NCBI GenBank assembly: GCA_020248865.1
Contig: JADCGS010000012.1
Location: 62,001-126,000 of the forward strand
DNA: 64,000 nucleotides
Reading direction: 5' to 3'
From: Burkholderiales bacterium
GTDB lineage: Bacteria; Pseudomonadota; Gammaproteobacteria; Burkholderiales; Burkholderiaceae_F
Every line of letters begins with the position of its first letter. The stretch's first letter is position 1. Below are positions 1 to 11,882 of this stretch, piece by piece. The translations under genes were made by a program, and so were the position numbers. Below the pieces are notes generated by a model, which did not search any database, was not told the DNA's origin, and saw only the letters and a list, made by a program, of their open reading frames with translations.

Positions 1-1140
1 CTCGGGCTTGCCCTTGCCGGTCTCGATCCGGTGCACCACGCGATAAAGCCAGCCGGTGCCTTCACGGCACGGCGTGCACTGCCCGCAGCTTTCCTCGTAA
101 TAGAAGTAGGACAGGCGCTCCAGGCACTTGACCATGCAGCGCGTCTCGTCCATCACGATCACGGCACCGGAGCCCAGCATGGAGCCGGCTTTGGCGATCG
201 AGTCGTAGTCCATGTCGGTGGCCATCATCAGGTCGCCCGGCAGCACCGGCATCGACGAGCCGCCGGGAATCACGGCCTTGATCTTCCTGCCCCCGCGCAT
301 GCCGCCGGCGAGCTCCAGCAGCTTGGCGAACGGCGTGCCCAGCGGCACCTCGAAGTTGCCGGGCCGCTCGACGTCGCCCGAGACCGAGAAGATCTTGGTG
401 CCGCCGTTGTTGGGCCGCCCCAGCGCGAGGAAGGCCTCGCCACCGTGGTTGATGATCCACGGCACGGCGGCAAAAGTCTCGGTGTTGTTGATCGTGGTCG
501 GCTTGCCGTACAGGCCATAGCTGGCCGGAAACGGCGGCTTGAAGCGCGGCTGGCCCTTCTTGCCCTCCAGCGACTCCAGCAGCGCCGTCTCCTCGCCGCA
601 GATGTAGGCGCCGTAGCCATGCGCGGCGTAGAGGCTAAACGTGAAGTCCGACCCCATGATGTTCTTGCCCAGGTAGCCGGCGGCGAAGGCCTCGTCGAGC
701 GCCTCCTGGAAGCGCTCGTACTCGGCCCAGATCTCGCCGTGGATGTAGTTGTAGCCGGCGGAAATGCCCATCGCGTAGGCGGCAATCGCCATGCCCTCGA
801 TCACGATGTGCGGGTTGTAGCGCAGGATGTCGCGGTCCTTGAACGTTCCGGGCTCGCCCTCGTCCGAATTGCAGACCAGGTACTTCTGCCCCGGAAACTG
901 GCGCGGCATGAAGCTCCACTTCAGGCCGGTCGGAAAGCCGGCGCCGCCGCGGCCGCGCAGCGCCGACTTCTTGACCTCGGCGATCACCACGTCCTGCGGG
1001 ATCTTCTCGCTCAGGATTTTGCGCAGCGCGCTGTAGCCGCCGCGCGCCTCGTAGTCCTTCAGCCGCCAGTTGGCGCCGTCCAGGCCGGCGAGGATCACCG
1101 GGCTCAAGTGGCGGCCGTGGAAGCAGGTCTGGGCGCTCAT
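1..1140 (-). CDS. nuoF: NADH-quinone oxidoreductase subunit F (3' end missing)
   Basis: Peripheral-arm subunit of respiratory complex I. It binds NADH and FMN and passes electrons to an Fe-S cluster. The 380 codons visible run open to base 1, so the C-terminus lies outside the window; full NuoF is usually about 430-450 residues. The glycine-rich nucleotide motif [10 protein letters not shown] is at residues 63-72. The cysteine motif [13 protein letters not shown] of the 4Fe-4S site is near residue 350, close to the window edge. The ATG overlaps the nuoE stop as ATGA, which fixes the start and suggests coupled translation. Confidence 0.97.
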   Translation of the reverse strand, partial: MSAQTCFHGRHLSPVILAGLDGANWRLKDYEARGGYSALRKILSEKIPQDVVIAEVKKSALRGRGGAGFPTGLKWSFMPRQFPGQKYLVCNSDEGEPGTFKDRDILRYNPHIVIEGMAIAAYAMGISAGYNYIHGEIWAEYERFQEALDEAFAAGYLGKNIMGSDFTFSLYAAHGYGAYICGEETALLESLEGKKGQPRFKPPFPASYGLYGKPTTINNTETFAAVPWIINHGGEAFLALGRPNNGGTKIFSVSGDVERPGNFEVPLGTPFAKLLELAGGMRGGRKIKAVIPGGSSMPVLPGDLMMATDMDYDSIAKAGSMLGSGAVIVMDETRCMVKCLERLSYFYYEESCGQCTPCREGTGWLYRVVHRIETGKGKPE

Positions 1141-1652
1141 GACGACCCCGCCGGCCTGAGTTCGTCGATCAGCGCGTCGAGCTTGTCGTTGCTCATGAAA
1201 CTGCACATGCGGTGGTTGTCGACCAGCAGCACCGGCGCGTCGCCGCAGGCGCCCAGGCACTCGCCTTCCTTCAGGGTGAAGGCGCCGTCGGCGGTGGTCT
1301 CGTTGAAGCCCACCCCGAGCTTGTCCTGCAGGTGCCTGGCGGCGCGGTTCGCGCCCGACAGCGCGCACGGCAGGTTGGTGCAAAGAGTGATCTTGTGGCG
1401 GCCGGTAGGCGCCAGGTTGTACATCGTGTAGAAGCTCGCGACCTCGTACACCGCGATCGCCGGCATCTGCAGGACGTCGGCGATCTCCTGCATCAGCTCC
1501 TTGCTGAGCCAGCCGCGCTCGGACTGGGCGATCCGCAGCGCCGCCATGACCGCCGATTGCTTCTGGTCCGCCGGGTACTTGGCGACCTCTCGGTCGATCT
1601 GGCGCAGCGCCGCTTCGGACAGCAGCGAGCCGGGCTTCAGGACTGCACTCAT
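1137..1652 (-). CDS. nuoE: NADH-quinone oxidoreductase subunit E
   Basis: Complex I 24-kDa subunit, 171 residues, which carries a 2Fe-2S cluster in a thioredoxin-like fold. The ligand cysteines are visible: the pair in [10 protein letters not shown] and the pair in [11 protein letters not shown]. The length is normal for the family. It lies between a DUF4019 gene upstream (10-base gap) and nuoF downstream (4-base overlap), so it is inside the nuo operon. Confidence 0.97.
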   Translation of the reverse strand: MSAVLKPGSLLSEAALRQIDREVAKYPADQKQSAVMAALRIAQSERGWLSKELMQEIADVLQMPAIAVYEVASFYTMYNLAPTGRHKITLCTNLPCALSGANRAARHLQDKLGVGFNETTADGAFTLKEGECLGACGDAPVLLVDNHRMCSFMSNDKLDALIDELRPAGSS

Positions 1653-1662
1653 GATGTGCTTC

Positions 1663-2097
1663 TCAACGGATGAAGTACCCGATGACGCGCCAGTTGCCGT
1701 CGGGCTCCCTGATCGTCGAAACGGTCTCCCTGCGGCGCAGCGCAGAGTCGGCGAAGTCGGTTTCGAACGCGACGATCACGTAGTCGCCGGGGGGCGCGCC
1801 CGGAGGATTTTTCTGGGTCGTGACCTCGACGGCCTTGCGTGCGTTGACCTTGCCCAGCGGGCCGCGCACCGCAGCTGCCTGCTTGGCCCAGGCGTCCCGG
1901 CCGACCGCGCCGCGGAACCCGGCGCTGGCGCCGTCCCAGGTCTCGGCAAAGCGCCCGGAGTCCATCAGAAGAACCCACGCCTGCGCGGCGGCGGCGGCGC
2001 GCCCCTCCTCGTCGCCGGCTTGCGCCGATGCGTGAGACGCGGCCGCGAGCACCGCCAGCGCAAGAAACGAAAACAACCAACCCGTCGCGATCTTCAT
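1663..2097 (-). CDS. DUF4019-like secreted protein inside the nuo operon
   Basis: A 144-residue protein that resembles DUF4019 proteins, whose function is unknown. An N-terminal signal peptide is evident: MKIATGW, then a hydrophobic stretch ending in ASHASAQA at about residue 26. The mature part has an [19 protein letters not shown] segment, a lysine-containing middle and a C-terminal beta-rich part ending [11 protein letters not shown]. The ATG overlaps the nuoD stop (ATGA) and the gene ends 10 bases before nuoE, so it is embedded in the operon. A complex I assembly or periplasmic role would be a guess. The family assignment is by eye. Confidence 0.75.
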   Translation of the reverse strand: MKIATGWLFSFLALAVLAAASHASAQAGDEEGRAAAAAQAWVLLMDSGRFAETWDGASAGFRGAVGRDAWAKQAAAVRGPLGKVNARKAVEVTTQKNPPGAPPGDYVIVAFETDFADSALRRRETVSTIREPDGNWRVIGYFIR

Positions 2098-3347
2098 CGA
2101 TCGATCTCCCCGAACACGATGTCCTGCGTGCCGATGATCGTCACCGCATCGGCAATCATGTGGCCGCGGGCCATCTCGTCGAGCGATTGCAGGTGCGCAA
2201 AGCCGGGGGCGCGGATCTTCAGGCGGAACGGCTTGTTGGCGCCGTCGGACACGAGATAGATGCCGAACTCGCCCTTCGGATGCTCGACCGCCGCATAGGC
2301 CTCGCCGGGCGGCACGTGGAAGCCCTCGGTGAACAGCTTGAAGTGGTGGATCAGCTCTTCCATGTTCGACTTCATCTCGATGCGCGACGGCGGCGCGATC
2401 TTGTGGTCGTCGATCATCACGGGGCCGGGGTTGGCGCGCAGCCAGTCGATGCACTGCTTGATGATGCGATTGGACTGGCGCATTTCCTCGACCCGCACCA
2501 GATAACGGTCGTAGCAATCGCCGCTCTTGCCGATCGGAATGTCGAAATCCAGCCGGTCGTACACCTCGTACGGCTGCTTCTTGCGCAGGTCCCACTCCAC
2601 GCCGGAACCGCGCAGCATCGGACCGGTGAAGCCCAGCGCCAGCGCGCGCTCCGGCGAGACGACGCCAATGCCCACGAGCCGCTGCTTCCAGATGCGGTTG
2701 TCGGTGAGCAGCGTCTCGTACTCGTCGACGTACTTGGGGAAGCGCTTGGTGAAGTCCTCGACGAAGTCGAGCAGCGAGCCCTGCCGGTTCTCGTTGAGCC
2801 GGGCCACGTCGCGCGCGTTGCGGTACTTCGAGGGCCGGTACTGCGGCATCTGCTCGGGCAGGTCGCGGTAGACGCCGCCCGGACGGTAGTAGGCCGCGTG
2901 CATGCGCGCGCCGCTGACCGCCTCGTACATGTCCATCAGGTCTTCGCGCTCGCGGAAGGCGTACAGGAACACCGCCATCGCGCCGACGTCGAGCCCATGC
3001 GCTCCGATCCACAGCAGGTGATTGAGCAGGCGGGTGATCTCGTCGAACATGACGCGGATGTACTGCGCCCGCAGCGGCACCTCCACGCCGAGCAGCTTCT
3101 CGATGGCCATCACGTAGCCATGCTCGTTGCACATCATCGACACGTAGTCGAGGCGGTCCATGTAGGGCACGGACTGGATGAAGGTGCGCGTCTCCGCCAG
3201 CTTCTCGGTGGCCCGGTGCAGCAGGCCGATGTGCGGGTCGGCGCGCTGAATCACCTCGCCGTCGAGCTCCAGCACCAGCCGCAGCACGCCATGGGCGGCC
3301 GGGTGCTGCGGGCCGAAGTTCAGCGTGTAGTTCTTGATCTCGGCCAT
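2094..3347 (-). CDS. nuoD: NADH-quinone oxidoreductase subunit D
   Basis: Complex I 49-kDa subunit, 417 residues, which forms part of the quinone-binding pocket together with NuoB. The N-terminus [20 protein letters not shown] is the canonical start, with the conserved GPQHPAAHG loop. An open frame extends further upstream, but this ATG overlaps the nuoC stop by one base, which is the usual operon spacing. The stop overlaps the start of the DUF4019 gene instead of nuoE. Confidence 0.97.
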   Translation of the reverse strand: MAEIKNYTLNFGPQHPAAHGVLRLVLELDGEVIQRADPHIGLLHRATEKLAETRTFIQSVPYMDRLDYVSMMCNEHGYVMAIEKLLGVEVPLRAQYIRVMFDEITRLLNHLLWIGAHGLDVGAMAVFLYAFREREDLMDMYEAVSGARMHAAYYRPGGVYRDLPEQMPQYRPSKYRNARDVARLNENRQGSLLDFVEDFTKRFPKYVDEYETLLTDNRIWKQRLVGIGVVSPERALALGFTGPMLRGSGVEWDLRKKQPYEVYDRLDFDIPIGKSGDCYDRYLVRVEEMRQSNRIIKQCIDWLRANPGPVMIDDHKIAPPSRIEMKSNMEELIHHFKLFTEGFHVPPGEAYAAVEHPKGEFGIYLVSDGANKPFRLKIRAPGFAHLQSLDEMARGHMIADAVTIIGTQDIVFGEIDR

Positions 3348-3952
3348 CAGCGCCCCCGCCCGTAGTCGTCCTCGCGGATCACGCGGGGGATGATCTCGCG
3401 CGGCTCGATGGTCACGGGCTGGTAGATCACGCGCCGCTGCTCGGGGTCGTAACGCATCTCGACGTGGCCGGACACCGGGAAGTCCTTGCGGAACGGGTGG
3501 CCGACGAAGCCGTAGTCGGTGAGGAGGCGGCGCAGGTCCGGGTGCCCCTCGAACACGATGCCGTACAGGTCGAAGGCCTCGCGCTCGTACCAGTTGACCG
3601 CCGGCCACACGTCGATCAGCGACGGCAGCAGCGGCAGCTGGTCATCGGGGCAGAAGGTGCGCACGCGCACGCGCCAGTTGTGCTTGACCGACAGCAGGTG
3701 CGTGACCACCGCGAAGCGCGCGCCCTCCCAGGCGCCGTCGCCGTAGCCCTGGTAGTCCATGCCGGCCAGGTCGACGCATTGCTCGAAGGACAGCGCAGCA
3801 TCGTCGCGCAGGATGCGATGGCCTTCCAGGTGGTCAGCCGCGCGCAGCACGACGGTCACCTCGTTGAGCGCCGCGACCACGCTCAGCAGGCGCTCGCCCA
3901 GCGCAGCGCGCAGTGATTGCTGAAGCTGATCCAGACGCGTCATCGGCATCAC
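3347..3952 (-). CDS. nuoC: NADH-quinone oxidoreductase subunit C
   Basis: Complex I 30-kDa subunit, about 200 residues, part of the hydrophilic connecting module. The signature region [20 protein letters not shown] and the following [20 protein letters not shown] are both present. Three starts are possible. The GTG at 3952 overlaps the nuoB stop as GTGA, the ATG at 3949 overlaps by one base, and a third ATG lies at 3943. I give the longest. nuoC and nuoD are separate genes here, not fused as in some gammaproteobacteria. Confidence 0.96.
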   Translation of the reverse strand: MMPMTRLDQLQQSLRAALGERLLSVVAALNEVTVVLRAADHLEGHRILRDDAALSFEQCVDLAGMDYQGYGDGAWEGARFAVVTHLLSVKHNWRVRVRTFCPDDQLPLLPSLIDVWPAVNWYEREAFDLYGIVFEGHPDLRRLLTDYGFVGHPFRKDFPVSGHVEMRYDPEQRRVIYQPVTIEPREIIPRVIREDDYGRGR

Positions 3953-4425
3953 CGCGCGATGGTGTTGGTGCGCTTGATCTTGTTCTGCAGCTGGATGATC
4001 CCGTAGATCAGCGCCTCGGCCGTCGGCGGGCAGCCGGGCACGTAGACATCCACCGGCACGATCCGGTCGCAGCCGCGCACCACCGAGTAGCTGTAGTGGT
4101 AGTAGCCGCCGCCGTTGGCGCAGGAGCCCATGCTGATGACCCAGCGCGGCTCGGCCATCTGGTCATAGACCTTGCGCAGGGCCGGCGCCATCTTGTTGCA
4201 CAGCGTGCCGGCCACGATCATTACGTCGCTCTGGCGCGGGCTGGGGCGGAAGAAGATGCCGAAGCGGTCGAGGTCGTAACGCGCCGCGCCGGCGTGCATC
4301 ATCTCCACGGCGCAGCAGGCCAGGCCGAAAGTCATCGGCCACAGCGACCCGGTCTTGCTCCAGTTGATGAGCTTGTCGACGCTGGTGGTGACGAAGCCCT
4401 CGTTCAGTACGCCTTCGATGCTCAT
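3949..4425 (-). CDS. nuoB: NADH-quinone oxidoreductase subunit B
   Basis: Complex I 20-kDa subunit, 158 residues, which carries the terminal 4Fe-4S cluster N2 that reduces quinone. The cluster cysteines are visible in [10 protein letters not shown], in MGSCANGGG and in [11 protein letters not shown]. The length is typical. It starts 79 bases after nuoA ends and overlaps nuoC. Confidence 0.97.
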   Translation of the reverse strand: MSIEGVLNEGFVTTSVDKLINWSKTGSLWPMTFGLACCAVEMMHAGAARYDLDRFGIFFRPSPRQSDVMIVAGTLCNKMAPALRKVYDQMAEPRWVISMGSCANGGGYYHYSYSVVRGCDRIVPVDVYVPGCPPTAEALIYGIIQLQNKIKRTNTIAR

Positions 4426-4504
4426 TGGCTCGATGCCTGTTGGTCGTCGGGGCCTCTCCCGCCCCGCTGTTGCTGCTGCCCTGCCGCGCGCGCGGCGCCC
4501 GCGC

Positions 4505-4870
4505 CTACTCCCAGTCCAGCGCTCCCTTCTTCCACTCGTAAACGAAGCCCACCGTCAGGATGCCGAGGAACACCATCATCGACCAGAAGCCCACGCCCCA
4601 CGCCGGCAGGTCGCCGAGGACGACGGCCCAGGGAAAGAGAAAGGCGATCTCCAGGTCGAACAGGATGAACAGGATCGCCACGAGGTAATAGCGCACGTCG
4701 AACTTCATGCGCGCGTCCTCGAAAGCCTCGAACCCGCACTCGTAGGGCGACAGCTTCTCGGGATCGGGCCGGTTGGGACCGAGCAGCCTGCCGATCAAAA
4801 GCGGACCGGCGCCGACCGCAAGGCCGACGAGGATGAACAGCAGTACCGGCAGGTAGCTCTCGAGGTTCAC
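4505..4870 (-). CDS. nuoA: NADH-quinone oxidoreductase subunit A
   Basis: Small membrane subunit of complex I, 121 residues with three hydrophobic segments. The conserved stretch [20 protein letters not shown] is intact. The start is a GTG that gives [12 protein letters not shown], which matches the family length; the frame stays open for ten more codons upstream, but those do not resemble NuoA. First gene of the nuo operon, 122 bases downstream of the tRNA-Leu gene on the same strand. Confidence 0.95.
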   Translation of the reverse strand: MNLESYLPVLLFILVGLAVGAGPLLIGRLLGPNRPDPEKLSPYECGFEAFEDARMKFDVRYYLVAILFILFDLEIAFLFPWAVVLGDLPAWGVGFWSMMVFLGILTVGFVYEWKKGALDWE

Positions 4871-4992
4871 GACGCAGCATCTCGTTGTGCCGGCCCGCAA
4901 CCCGAGCGCGCCCGAATCTTGTGGCCGGGCGCCCGCTCCGTCGAGGGGCTTGCGCGCCCCGCGACCGCGGCAGTCGGATCAAGGACCTGACG

Positions 4993-5077
4993 TGGTGCCC
5001 ACGGTGAGACTCGAACTCACACGGCTTGCGCCGCCACCCCCTCAAGATGGTGTGTCTACCAATTCCACCACGTGGGC
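4993..5077 (-). tRNA. tRNA-Leu (anticodon GAG)
   Basis: An 85-base gene including an encoded 3' CCA. The acceptor stem pairs GCCCACG with CGTGGGC. The T arm carries GTTCGAGTC, the D arm GTGGAATTGGTAGACAC is the bacterial leucine type, and the anticodon loop is CTTGAGG. A long variable arm is present, as expected for a class II tRNA. Its position between secG and nuoA is the usual one in Burkholderiales. Confidence 0.95.
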
Positions 5078-5203
5078 AAAGCGCCGGAAGTTTACTTGAA
5101 TCGCAACTCGATCCCGCGGCGCATCATGCGCGGAGTTGGCGGGCAAATCCGCGCCCGTAACGCGGTGCTGCAGCGCGTCTGCGACGCGCCGCATCAACGC
5201 GGA

Positions 5204-5647
5204 TCACTTGGTCGGGATCTCGCCCGCCTTGCCCTGGGCGGGCGGCGGCGCACTCTGCGGCGCGGTCGGGATCACACCGGTCGGTGCCGCGGGACCGGGG
5301 GCTGCGCCCGGAATCGGCGCAGTGGCCGGAGTCTCGGCCTTGCCCGGCGCCGGCGCCTCCTGGCCCACGCCCTGCATCAGGCCGCCCGGCGCCTGGCCCG
5401 GGGTGCGCTGGCTGGTGCCCGTGAAGGCAAGCCCGAGCGTGGCCACGAAGAACACCGTGGCAGCCACCGCCGTGCTGCGCGACAGGAAGTTGGCCGAACC
5501 GGTAGCACCGAACAGCGAGCCCGACGCGCCGCCGCCGAAGGCAGCGCCCATATCCGCGCCCTTGCCGTGCTGAAGCAGCACCAGAACGATCACTGCAATC
5601 GCCGAGATGGCGAGTACCGTGATGAGAAGCGTCGTCAACCAAGCCAT
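5204..5647 (-). CDS. secG: Protein translocase subunit SecG
   Basis: Third subunit of the SecYEG inner-membrane translocon, 147 residues. It has two membrane segments (MAWLTTLLITVLAISAIAVI and a second around residues 50-70). Between them lies the family loop QHGKGADMGAAFGGGASGSL followed by FGATGSANFLSR. The tail after residue 75 is long and rich in proline and alanine, as in other betaproteobacteria. It lies downstream of tpiA and upstream of the tRNA gene. Confidence 0.95.
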   Translation of the reverse strand: MAWLTTLLITVLAISAIAVIVLVLLQHGKGADMGAAFGGGASGSLFGATGSANFLSRSTAVAATVFFVATLGLAFTGTSQRTPGQAPGGLMQGVGQEAPAPGKAETPATAPIPGAAPGPAAPTGVIPTAPQSAPPPAQGKAGEIPTK

Positions 5648-5732
5648 GTCTTGCTCCCAGCTCCGATTTCCTCGATGTTCATGCATCCGCCGCGGTGCCG
5701 CCTCGAAGGACGGCGCCACGCCGGTCTCGACT

Positions 5733-6470
5733 TCACCCGGCCGCGCCGCAGATGGCGGCAAACTCCGCCGCCTGCAAGGACGCACCACCGATCAGGCCGC
5801 CGTCGACGTCCGGCTGCGCCAGCAGTTCAGCCGCATTGGCCGGCTTCATGCTCCCGCCGTACAGCAGCCGCAACTGCGAGGCGGCCGCCGCATCCGCATG
5901 GGCCACCTGCGCCCGGATGGCGGCGTGGACCTCCTGCGCCTGCACCGGACTGGCGGTGCGGCCAGTGCCGATCGCCCACACTGGTTCGTAGGCCAGCGCG
6001 CCGGCCAGCAGTTGCGCCGGCGCACAGCGCGCCAGCACGGCCTCGAGCTGCGCGCCGATCACCTCGAGCGTGCGCCCGGCCTCGCGCTCGGCCAGCGTCT
6101 CGCCGACGCACACGATCGGCCGCAGTCCCAGCGCCAGCGCGCGCGCAGCCTTGGCGGCCACCACCTGGCTGCTCTCGCCGTACAGCATCCGCCGCTCCGA
6201 GTGCCCGACGATGACCCAGCGCACGCCCAGATCCAGCAGCATCTCACCCGCCACCTCGCCGGTGTGCGCGCCCGGCGCCTCGGCGCTGAGATTCTGCGCG
6301 CCCGCCTCGGCCGCGCGCAGGCCGGCCAGCACCTGCGGCAGGTACACGAAGGGCGCGCACACCACCACGTCGCACGGCGCCCGGCTGCCGTCGAAGGACG
6401 CCAGCCAGGCCGCATTGGCGGTCCGGCTGCCGTTCATCTTCCAGTTGGCGGCAATCAGCTTGCGTCGCAT
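5733..6470 (-). CDS. tpiA: Triosephosphate isomerase
   Basis: Interconverts dihydroxyacetone phosphate and glyceraldehyde 3-phosphate in glycolysis. 245 residues, a normal length. The substrate lysine is in AANWKMNG, the catalytic histidine in VGHSERR, the catalytic glutamate in AYEPVWAIGTG, and the phosphate loop includes LLYGGSMKPAN. The start ATG gives MRRKLIAANWKMNG. It follows the quinone oxidoreductase gene by 26 bases, likely co-transcribed. Confidence 0.97.
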   Translation of the reverse strand: MRRKLIAANWKMNGSRTANAAWLASFDGSRAPCDVVVCAPFVYLPQVLAGLRAAEAGAQNLSAEAPGAHTGEVAGEMLLDLGVRWVIVGHSERRMLYGESSQVVAAKAARALALGLRPIVCVGETLAEREAGRTLEVIGAQLEAVLARCAPAQLLAGALAYEPVWAIGTGRTASPVQAQEVHAAIRAQVAHADAAAASQLRLLYGGSMKPANAAELLAQPDVDGGLIGGASLQAAEFAAICGAAG

Positions 6471-6496
6471 GGCGATCCGATCAGCGGCGGCGGTGG

Positions 6497-7483
6497 TCAG
6501 GCGGGCGCCACGTCGAGCACGATCTTGCCGATGTGCGTGCTCGACTCCATCAGGCCGTGCGCCGCCGCGGCATCGCCCAGCGCAAAGCGCCGGTAAACCA
6601 TCGGCTTGATGCGGCCGGCCTCGACCAGCGGCCACACCACCGCCTGCAGGCGGCGCGCGATCGCCGCCTTGAACTCCACGCTGCGCGGCCGCAGCGTGGA
6701 GCCGGTCACCGTGAGACGCCGGCGCAGCACCTGGCCCACATCGACCTGCGCCTTGCTGCCGCCGAGGGTGGCGATGATCAGCAGCCGGCCATCGTCGGCC
6801 AGGCAATCGATCTCGCGCGCCACGTAGTCGCCGGCCACCATGTCGAGCACCACGTCCACGCCGCGACCACCCGTGGCCTGCTTGACCACCGCAACGAAGT
6901 CCTCGGTCCGGTAGTCGATGCCCCGCTGCGCGCCCAGCGCCTCGCAGGCGCGGCACTTGTCGGCGCTGCCCGCGGTGGCAAACACGCGGTGGCCCAGCGC
7001 GGCGGCAAGCTGGATCGCCGCCACGCCGATGCCGCTGCTGCCGCCCTGAACCAGGAGCGATTCGCCCGGCGCAAACTGGCCGCGGTCGAACACGTTGCTC
7101 CACACCGTGAAGTAGGTCTCGGGCAGCGCCGCGCCCTCGGCGAAGGACAGGCCGCGCGGCAGCGGCAGGGTCTGGCCCACCGGGGCCACGCAGTACTCGG
7201 CGTAGCCACCGCCGGCCACCAGCGCGGTCACGGCGTCGCCTTTCGCCAGGCCGCTGCCGTCGAGGTCGCCGTCTTCGACCACGCCGGCGACCTCCAGGCC
7301 GGGAAGGTCGGAGGCTCCGGGCGGCGGCGCATAGGCGCCGCGCCGCTGCAGGACGTCCGGCCGGTTCACACCGGCCGCCACCACGCGGATCAGCAATTCG
7401 CCGCGCGCAGGCGCAGGCCGCGGCCGTTCAACCAGCCGCAGCACTTCCGGTCCGCCCGGATGGGCGATTTCAATGGCCTGCAC
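6497..7483 (-). CDS. NAD(P)H quinone oxidoreductase, PIG3/QOR type
   Basis: Zinc-independent medium-chain dehydrogenase of 328 residues. The N-terminal GroES-like domain has MQAIEIAHPGGPEVLRLVER and GVNRPDVLQRRGAYAPPPG. The Rossmann domain carries the NADPH loop VQGGSSGIGVAAIQLA at about residues 145-160. The PIG3-like residues suggest quinone reduction; the substrate is inferred from the family. Its place between pnp and tpiA matches other Burkholderiales. Confidence 0.88.
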   Translation of the reverse strand: MQAIEIAHPGGPEVLRLVERPRPAPARGELLIRVVAAGVNRPDVLQRRGAYAPPPGASDLPGLEVAGVVEDGDLDGSGLAKGDAVTALVAGGGYAEYCVAPVGQTLPLPRGLSFAEGAALPETYFTVWSNVFDRGQFAPGESLLVQGGSSGIGVAAIQLAAALGHRVFATAGSADKCRACEALGAQRGIDYRTEDFVAVVKQATGGRGVDVVLDMVAGDYVAREIDCLADDGRLLIIATLGGSKAQVDVGQVLRRRLTVTGSTLRPRSVEFKAAIARRLQAVVWPLVEAGRIKPMVYRRFALGDAAAAHGLMESSTHIGKIVLDVAPA

Positions 7484-7516
7484 TGGCGCACGTCCTGCTG
7501 TGGCGAACCGGCTGCG

Positions 7517-9652
<2,136 letters not shown>

Positions 9653-9702
9653 TTGGCTTTCCTCTCTAGGTGAGCCGACAGCTTGGGGGGGCACGCCGCG
9701 AA

Positions 9703-9789
9703 AGAGAAATTGGGGTCAGATCCCGATTCAGGCGCTAGCGGCGAGCGCCAGCAACCGGTCCGGCGGCGGGACCGGACCCCAATTTCTCT
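9703..9789. repeat. MITE/REP-like inverted repeat between pnp and rpsO
   Basis: Two 15-base arms, AGAGAAATTGGGGTC at 9703-9717 and its exact complement at 9775-9789, are perfect inverted copies. With two mismatches the arms extend to 22 bases (9703-9724 and 9768-9789). The interior contains two further small hairpins: GGCGCT/AGCGCC at 9731-9749 and CCGGTCC/GGACCGG at 9755-9775. The AATTGGGGTC end resembles intergenic repeats that I associate with REP-type transposases in betaproteobacteria. That link is from memory. No transposase gene is inside. Confidence 0.75.
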
Positions 9790-9886
9790 GTGCAACTGCG
9801 ACGCGCAGGCCAGTCCGCCCGGCAGGCAGGCCCGCGGCAGGTACGGGACCCCGCAGGCTGGCTTGCTCGGATGGAATGCGGCACGA

Positions 9887-10156
9887 CTACTTGCGCAGGC
9901 CGAGGCTGTCGATCAGCCCCTTGTAGGCCTCGGGATTCTTGCCCTTCAGGTAGTCGAGCAGCTTGCGGCGACGGCTGACCATCTTCAGCAGGCCCCGGCG
10001 CGAGTGGTGATCCTTCACGTGGGCCTTGAAGTGCTCGGTCAGCTCGTTGATGCGGGCCGTCAGGAGTGCCACCTGCACTTCCGGCGAGCCGGTATCGCCC
10101 TGGCTGCGCTGATACTTGGCGACGATGTCGCCCTTCTTGATGTCGGCAACGGACAT
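9887..10156 (-). CDS. rpsO: 30S ribosomal protein S15
   Basis: Primary 16S rRNA-binding protein of the small subunit, 89 residues, the standard length. Conserved stretches include [17 protein letters not shown] and the H[10 protein letters not shown] loop. The ATG giving [16 protein letters not shown] is the family start; an in-frame ATG 21 bases upstream is less likely. It is followed by pnp on the same strand after a gap that holds the inverted-repeat element. Confidence 0.97.
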   Translation of the reverse strand: MSVADIKKGDIVAKYQRSQGDTGSPEVQVALLTARINELTEHFKAHVKDHHSRRGLLKMVSRRRKLLDYLKGKNPEAYKGLIDSLGLRK

Positions 10157-10499
10157 GGTTTCCCTTTCAAGAGACAAGCGGTCGCGGAAGGAAGGCCGCG
10201 CCGTGGATTACTGCAGGACTATCGTGCAAAGAAAAAAGCCGCAGGAGTTGCAGCTTGGAAGGATTGTAGCCCAGCAGGGCCGCCCGGGAGGCGGGGTGGC
10301 CCGCCCGCCGACGGGCAACCGGTCCGAGGGCGAGCCACGATCCGGCATGCCCGAGGAGGCTGCCCAGAGCAGTCCCTGACCGGCGCAAAGCGCAGCCGTC
10401 GTGCGGGCCGCGGCAAGCCGCCGCAACAGCGGCATCCGCGACGACGCATCGGGCGTCCTGGACCGTCACCGCGGGCATGACGGCTTACCCCCGACCCCG
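10157..10499. other. Intergenic region upstream of rpsO
   Basis: 343 bases without a convincing gene. It holds the terminator-like hairpin at 10232-10254 and a small hairpin GCCCG/CGGGC near 10303-10316. It must also hold the rpsO promoter, but I cannot pick a clear -35/-10 pair. Confidence 0.5.
10232..10254 (-). terminator. Rho-independent terminator upstream of rpsO
   Basis: On the minus strand a 5-bp stem GCTGC/GCGGC (one G-U pair) with a 7-base loop is followed directly by six T residues. It most likely ends transcription arriving from the binding-protein gene whose stop is at 10500, insulating rpsO. The stem is short, so efficiency is uncertain. Confidence 0.5.
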
Positions 10500-11771
10500 T
10501 CAGCCTGGCCGGACCATCCTGCAGGCCGACGGCCGGCTCGTTTCAGCCGCCTCCAGCCGCCGCTCGGTACGGAAGCCGAAGCCCGAGCCCTCGACGTCGC
10601 GGACCACGCCGCGGCTGCCCGCCCGGTCCATCACCGAGACATACAGCGGCGCCTGCAGTTGATGATCCTCCGGCCGCATCCAGACCTCGCCCAGCGGATT
10701 GCCCTGGGCGGCGGAGTAGCGCATGCCGGCCAGCCGCTGCGCCACGGCGGCCGCTTCGGTGCTGCCCGCCGCCTCGATGGCGCGCACCAGCATCTCGATG
10801 AGCACCGTCATCCGCGCCTGGAAATAGTCATCGCGTGGCTCGGGATAACGCTTGCGGAAGTCGGCGTACACCGCATCCATCGCCGGCAGCCCCGCGTTGT
10901 AGTGCCACTCGGCCACGGCGCGCACGCGCCCCACCCCGGCCTCGCCGATGGCGGCCGGCGCGCCCAGGCCATTGCCGTAAAACGTGTAGAACGACGCCTC
11001 CAGCCCGGCATCGCGCGCTGCGCGCACCAGAAACGTGAGGTCATTGCCCCAGTTGCCGGTGATGACCGTGTCGGCGCCCACCTGCCGAATCTTGGCCGCA
11101 TACGGCGCGAAGTCCCGTATGCGCCCCAGCGGATGCAGCTCGTCGCCGACGATCTGCACCTCGGGCCGGCGCGCGGCCAGCAGTTCGCGGGCGCTACGCG
11201 CCACCTCCCGGCCGAAGCTGTAATCCTGGTTGATCAGGTAGACCCGTCGCACACGCGGGTCGGCTGCGATCACCTGCATCAGCGCCGCCATGCGCATCTC
11301 GGCGTGGGCATCGAACCGAAAATGCCAGAAGCTGCAGCGCTCGTTGGTCAGTGCAGGATCTACCGCCGAATAGTTGAGCAGCAACTGGCGCGCGCCCGGC
11401 GCCCGTTCGTTGTGGCGGCCAATCGCCTCGATCAGCGCGCCGGCCACCGCTGAACTGTTGCCCTGGAGAATGAAACGCACGCCGTCGTCGCCGGCACGCT
11501 TCAACTGCAGCAGCGCCTCCTCGACCTGGCCTTTGGAGTCGAAAGTCATCAGCGCCAGCGGCCGTGCACCGCCCGGCAGCCGGACGCCGCCACGCGCATT
11601 CACGCGCGCCACCGCAAAATGCAGATTGCGCGCCACCGCCTCGCCGGCGTTGGCAAAGGGCCCGGAAAAGCCCTCGATCATCCCGAGCCGGATCGGCGAG
11701 GCTGCCGCCGGCGCAAGGCAACTCCAGACTGCCATCAGCAGTCCAAGCAAGCAGGCGGACAGGCGCTTCAC
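10500..11771 (-). CDS. ABC transporter substrate-binding protein, LivJ/LivK type
   Basis: Periplasmic type I binding protein (Peripla_BP_6 family) of 423 residues. Signal peptide at residues 1-24 (MKRLSACLLGLL to APAAAS). The mature N-terminus IRLGMIEGFSGPFANAGEAV is the family's first strand and ligand loop; VRRVYLINQDYSFGREVA and GADTVITGNWGNDL are in later lobes. Such proteins bind branched-chain amino acids, amides or aromatics; the ligand here cannot be read. No permease or ATPase gene is adjacent, so it is an orphan. Confidence 0.85.
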   Translation of the reverse strand: MKRLSACLLGLLMAVWSCLAPAAASPIRLGMIEGFSGPFANAGEAVARNLHFAVARVNARGGVRLPGGARPLALMTFDSKGQVEEALLQLKRAGDDGVRFILQGNSSAVAGALIEAIGRHNERAPGARQLLLNYSAVDPALTNERCSFWHFRFDAHAEMRMAALMQVIAADPRVRRVYLINQDYSFGREVARSARELLAARRPEVQIVGDELHPLGRIRDFAPYAAKIRQVGADTVITGNWGNDLTFLVRAARDAGLEASFYTFYGNGLGAPAAIGEAGVGRVRAVAEWHYNAGLPAMDAVYADFRKRYPEPRDDYFQARMTVLIEMLVRAIEAAGSTEAAAVAQRLAGMRYSAAQGNPLGEVWMRPEDHQLQAPLYVSVMDRAGSRGVVRDVEGSGFGFRTERRLEAAETSRPSACRMVRPG

Positions 11772-11882
11772 CCCCAGTTACTCCCGATTGACTTCAACGC
11801 GGCGGCGGATTGTAGTGGTCGATGTTGTGCGCCCGCTGCGGCCGGGCCGACCCTCCTGTTCACTGCTCGCTCCCGATTCCGC

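Noticed and set aside
31-1431. 466-codon plus-strand frame
   Set aside because: It is antisense to nuoF and nuoE, which are certain, and its translation is low-complexity His/Ala/Arg typical of antisense frames in GC-rich DNA.
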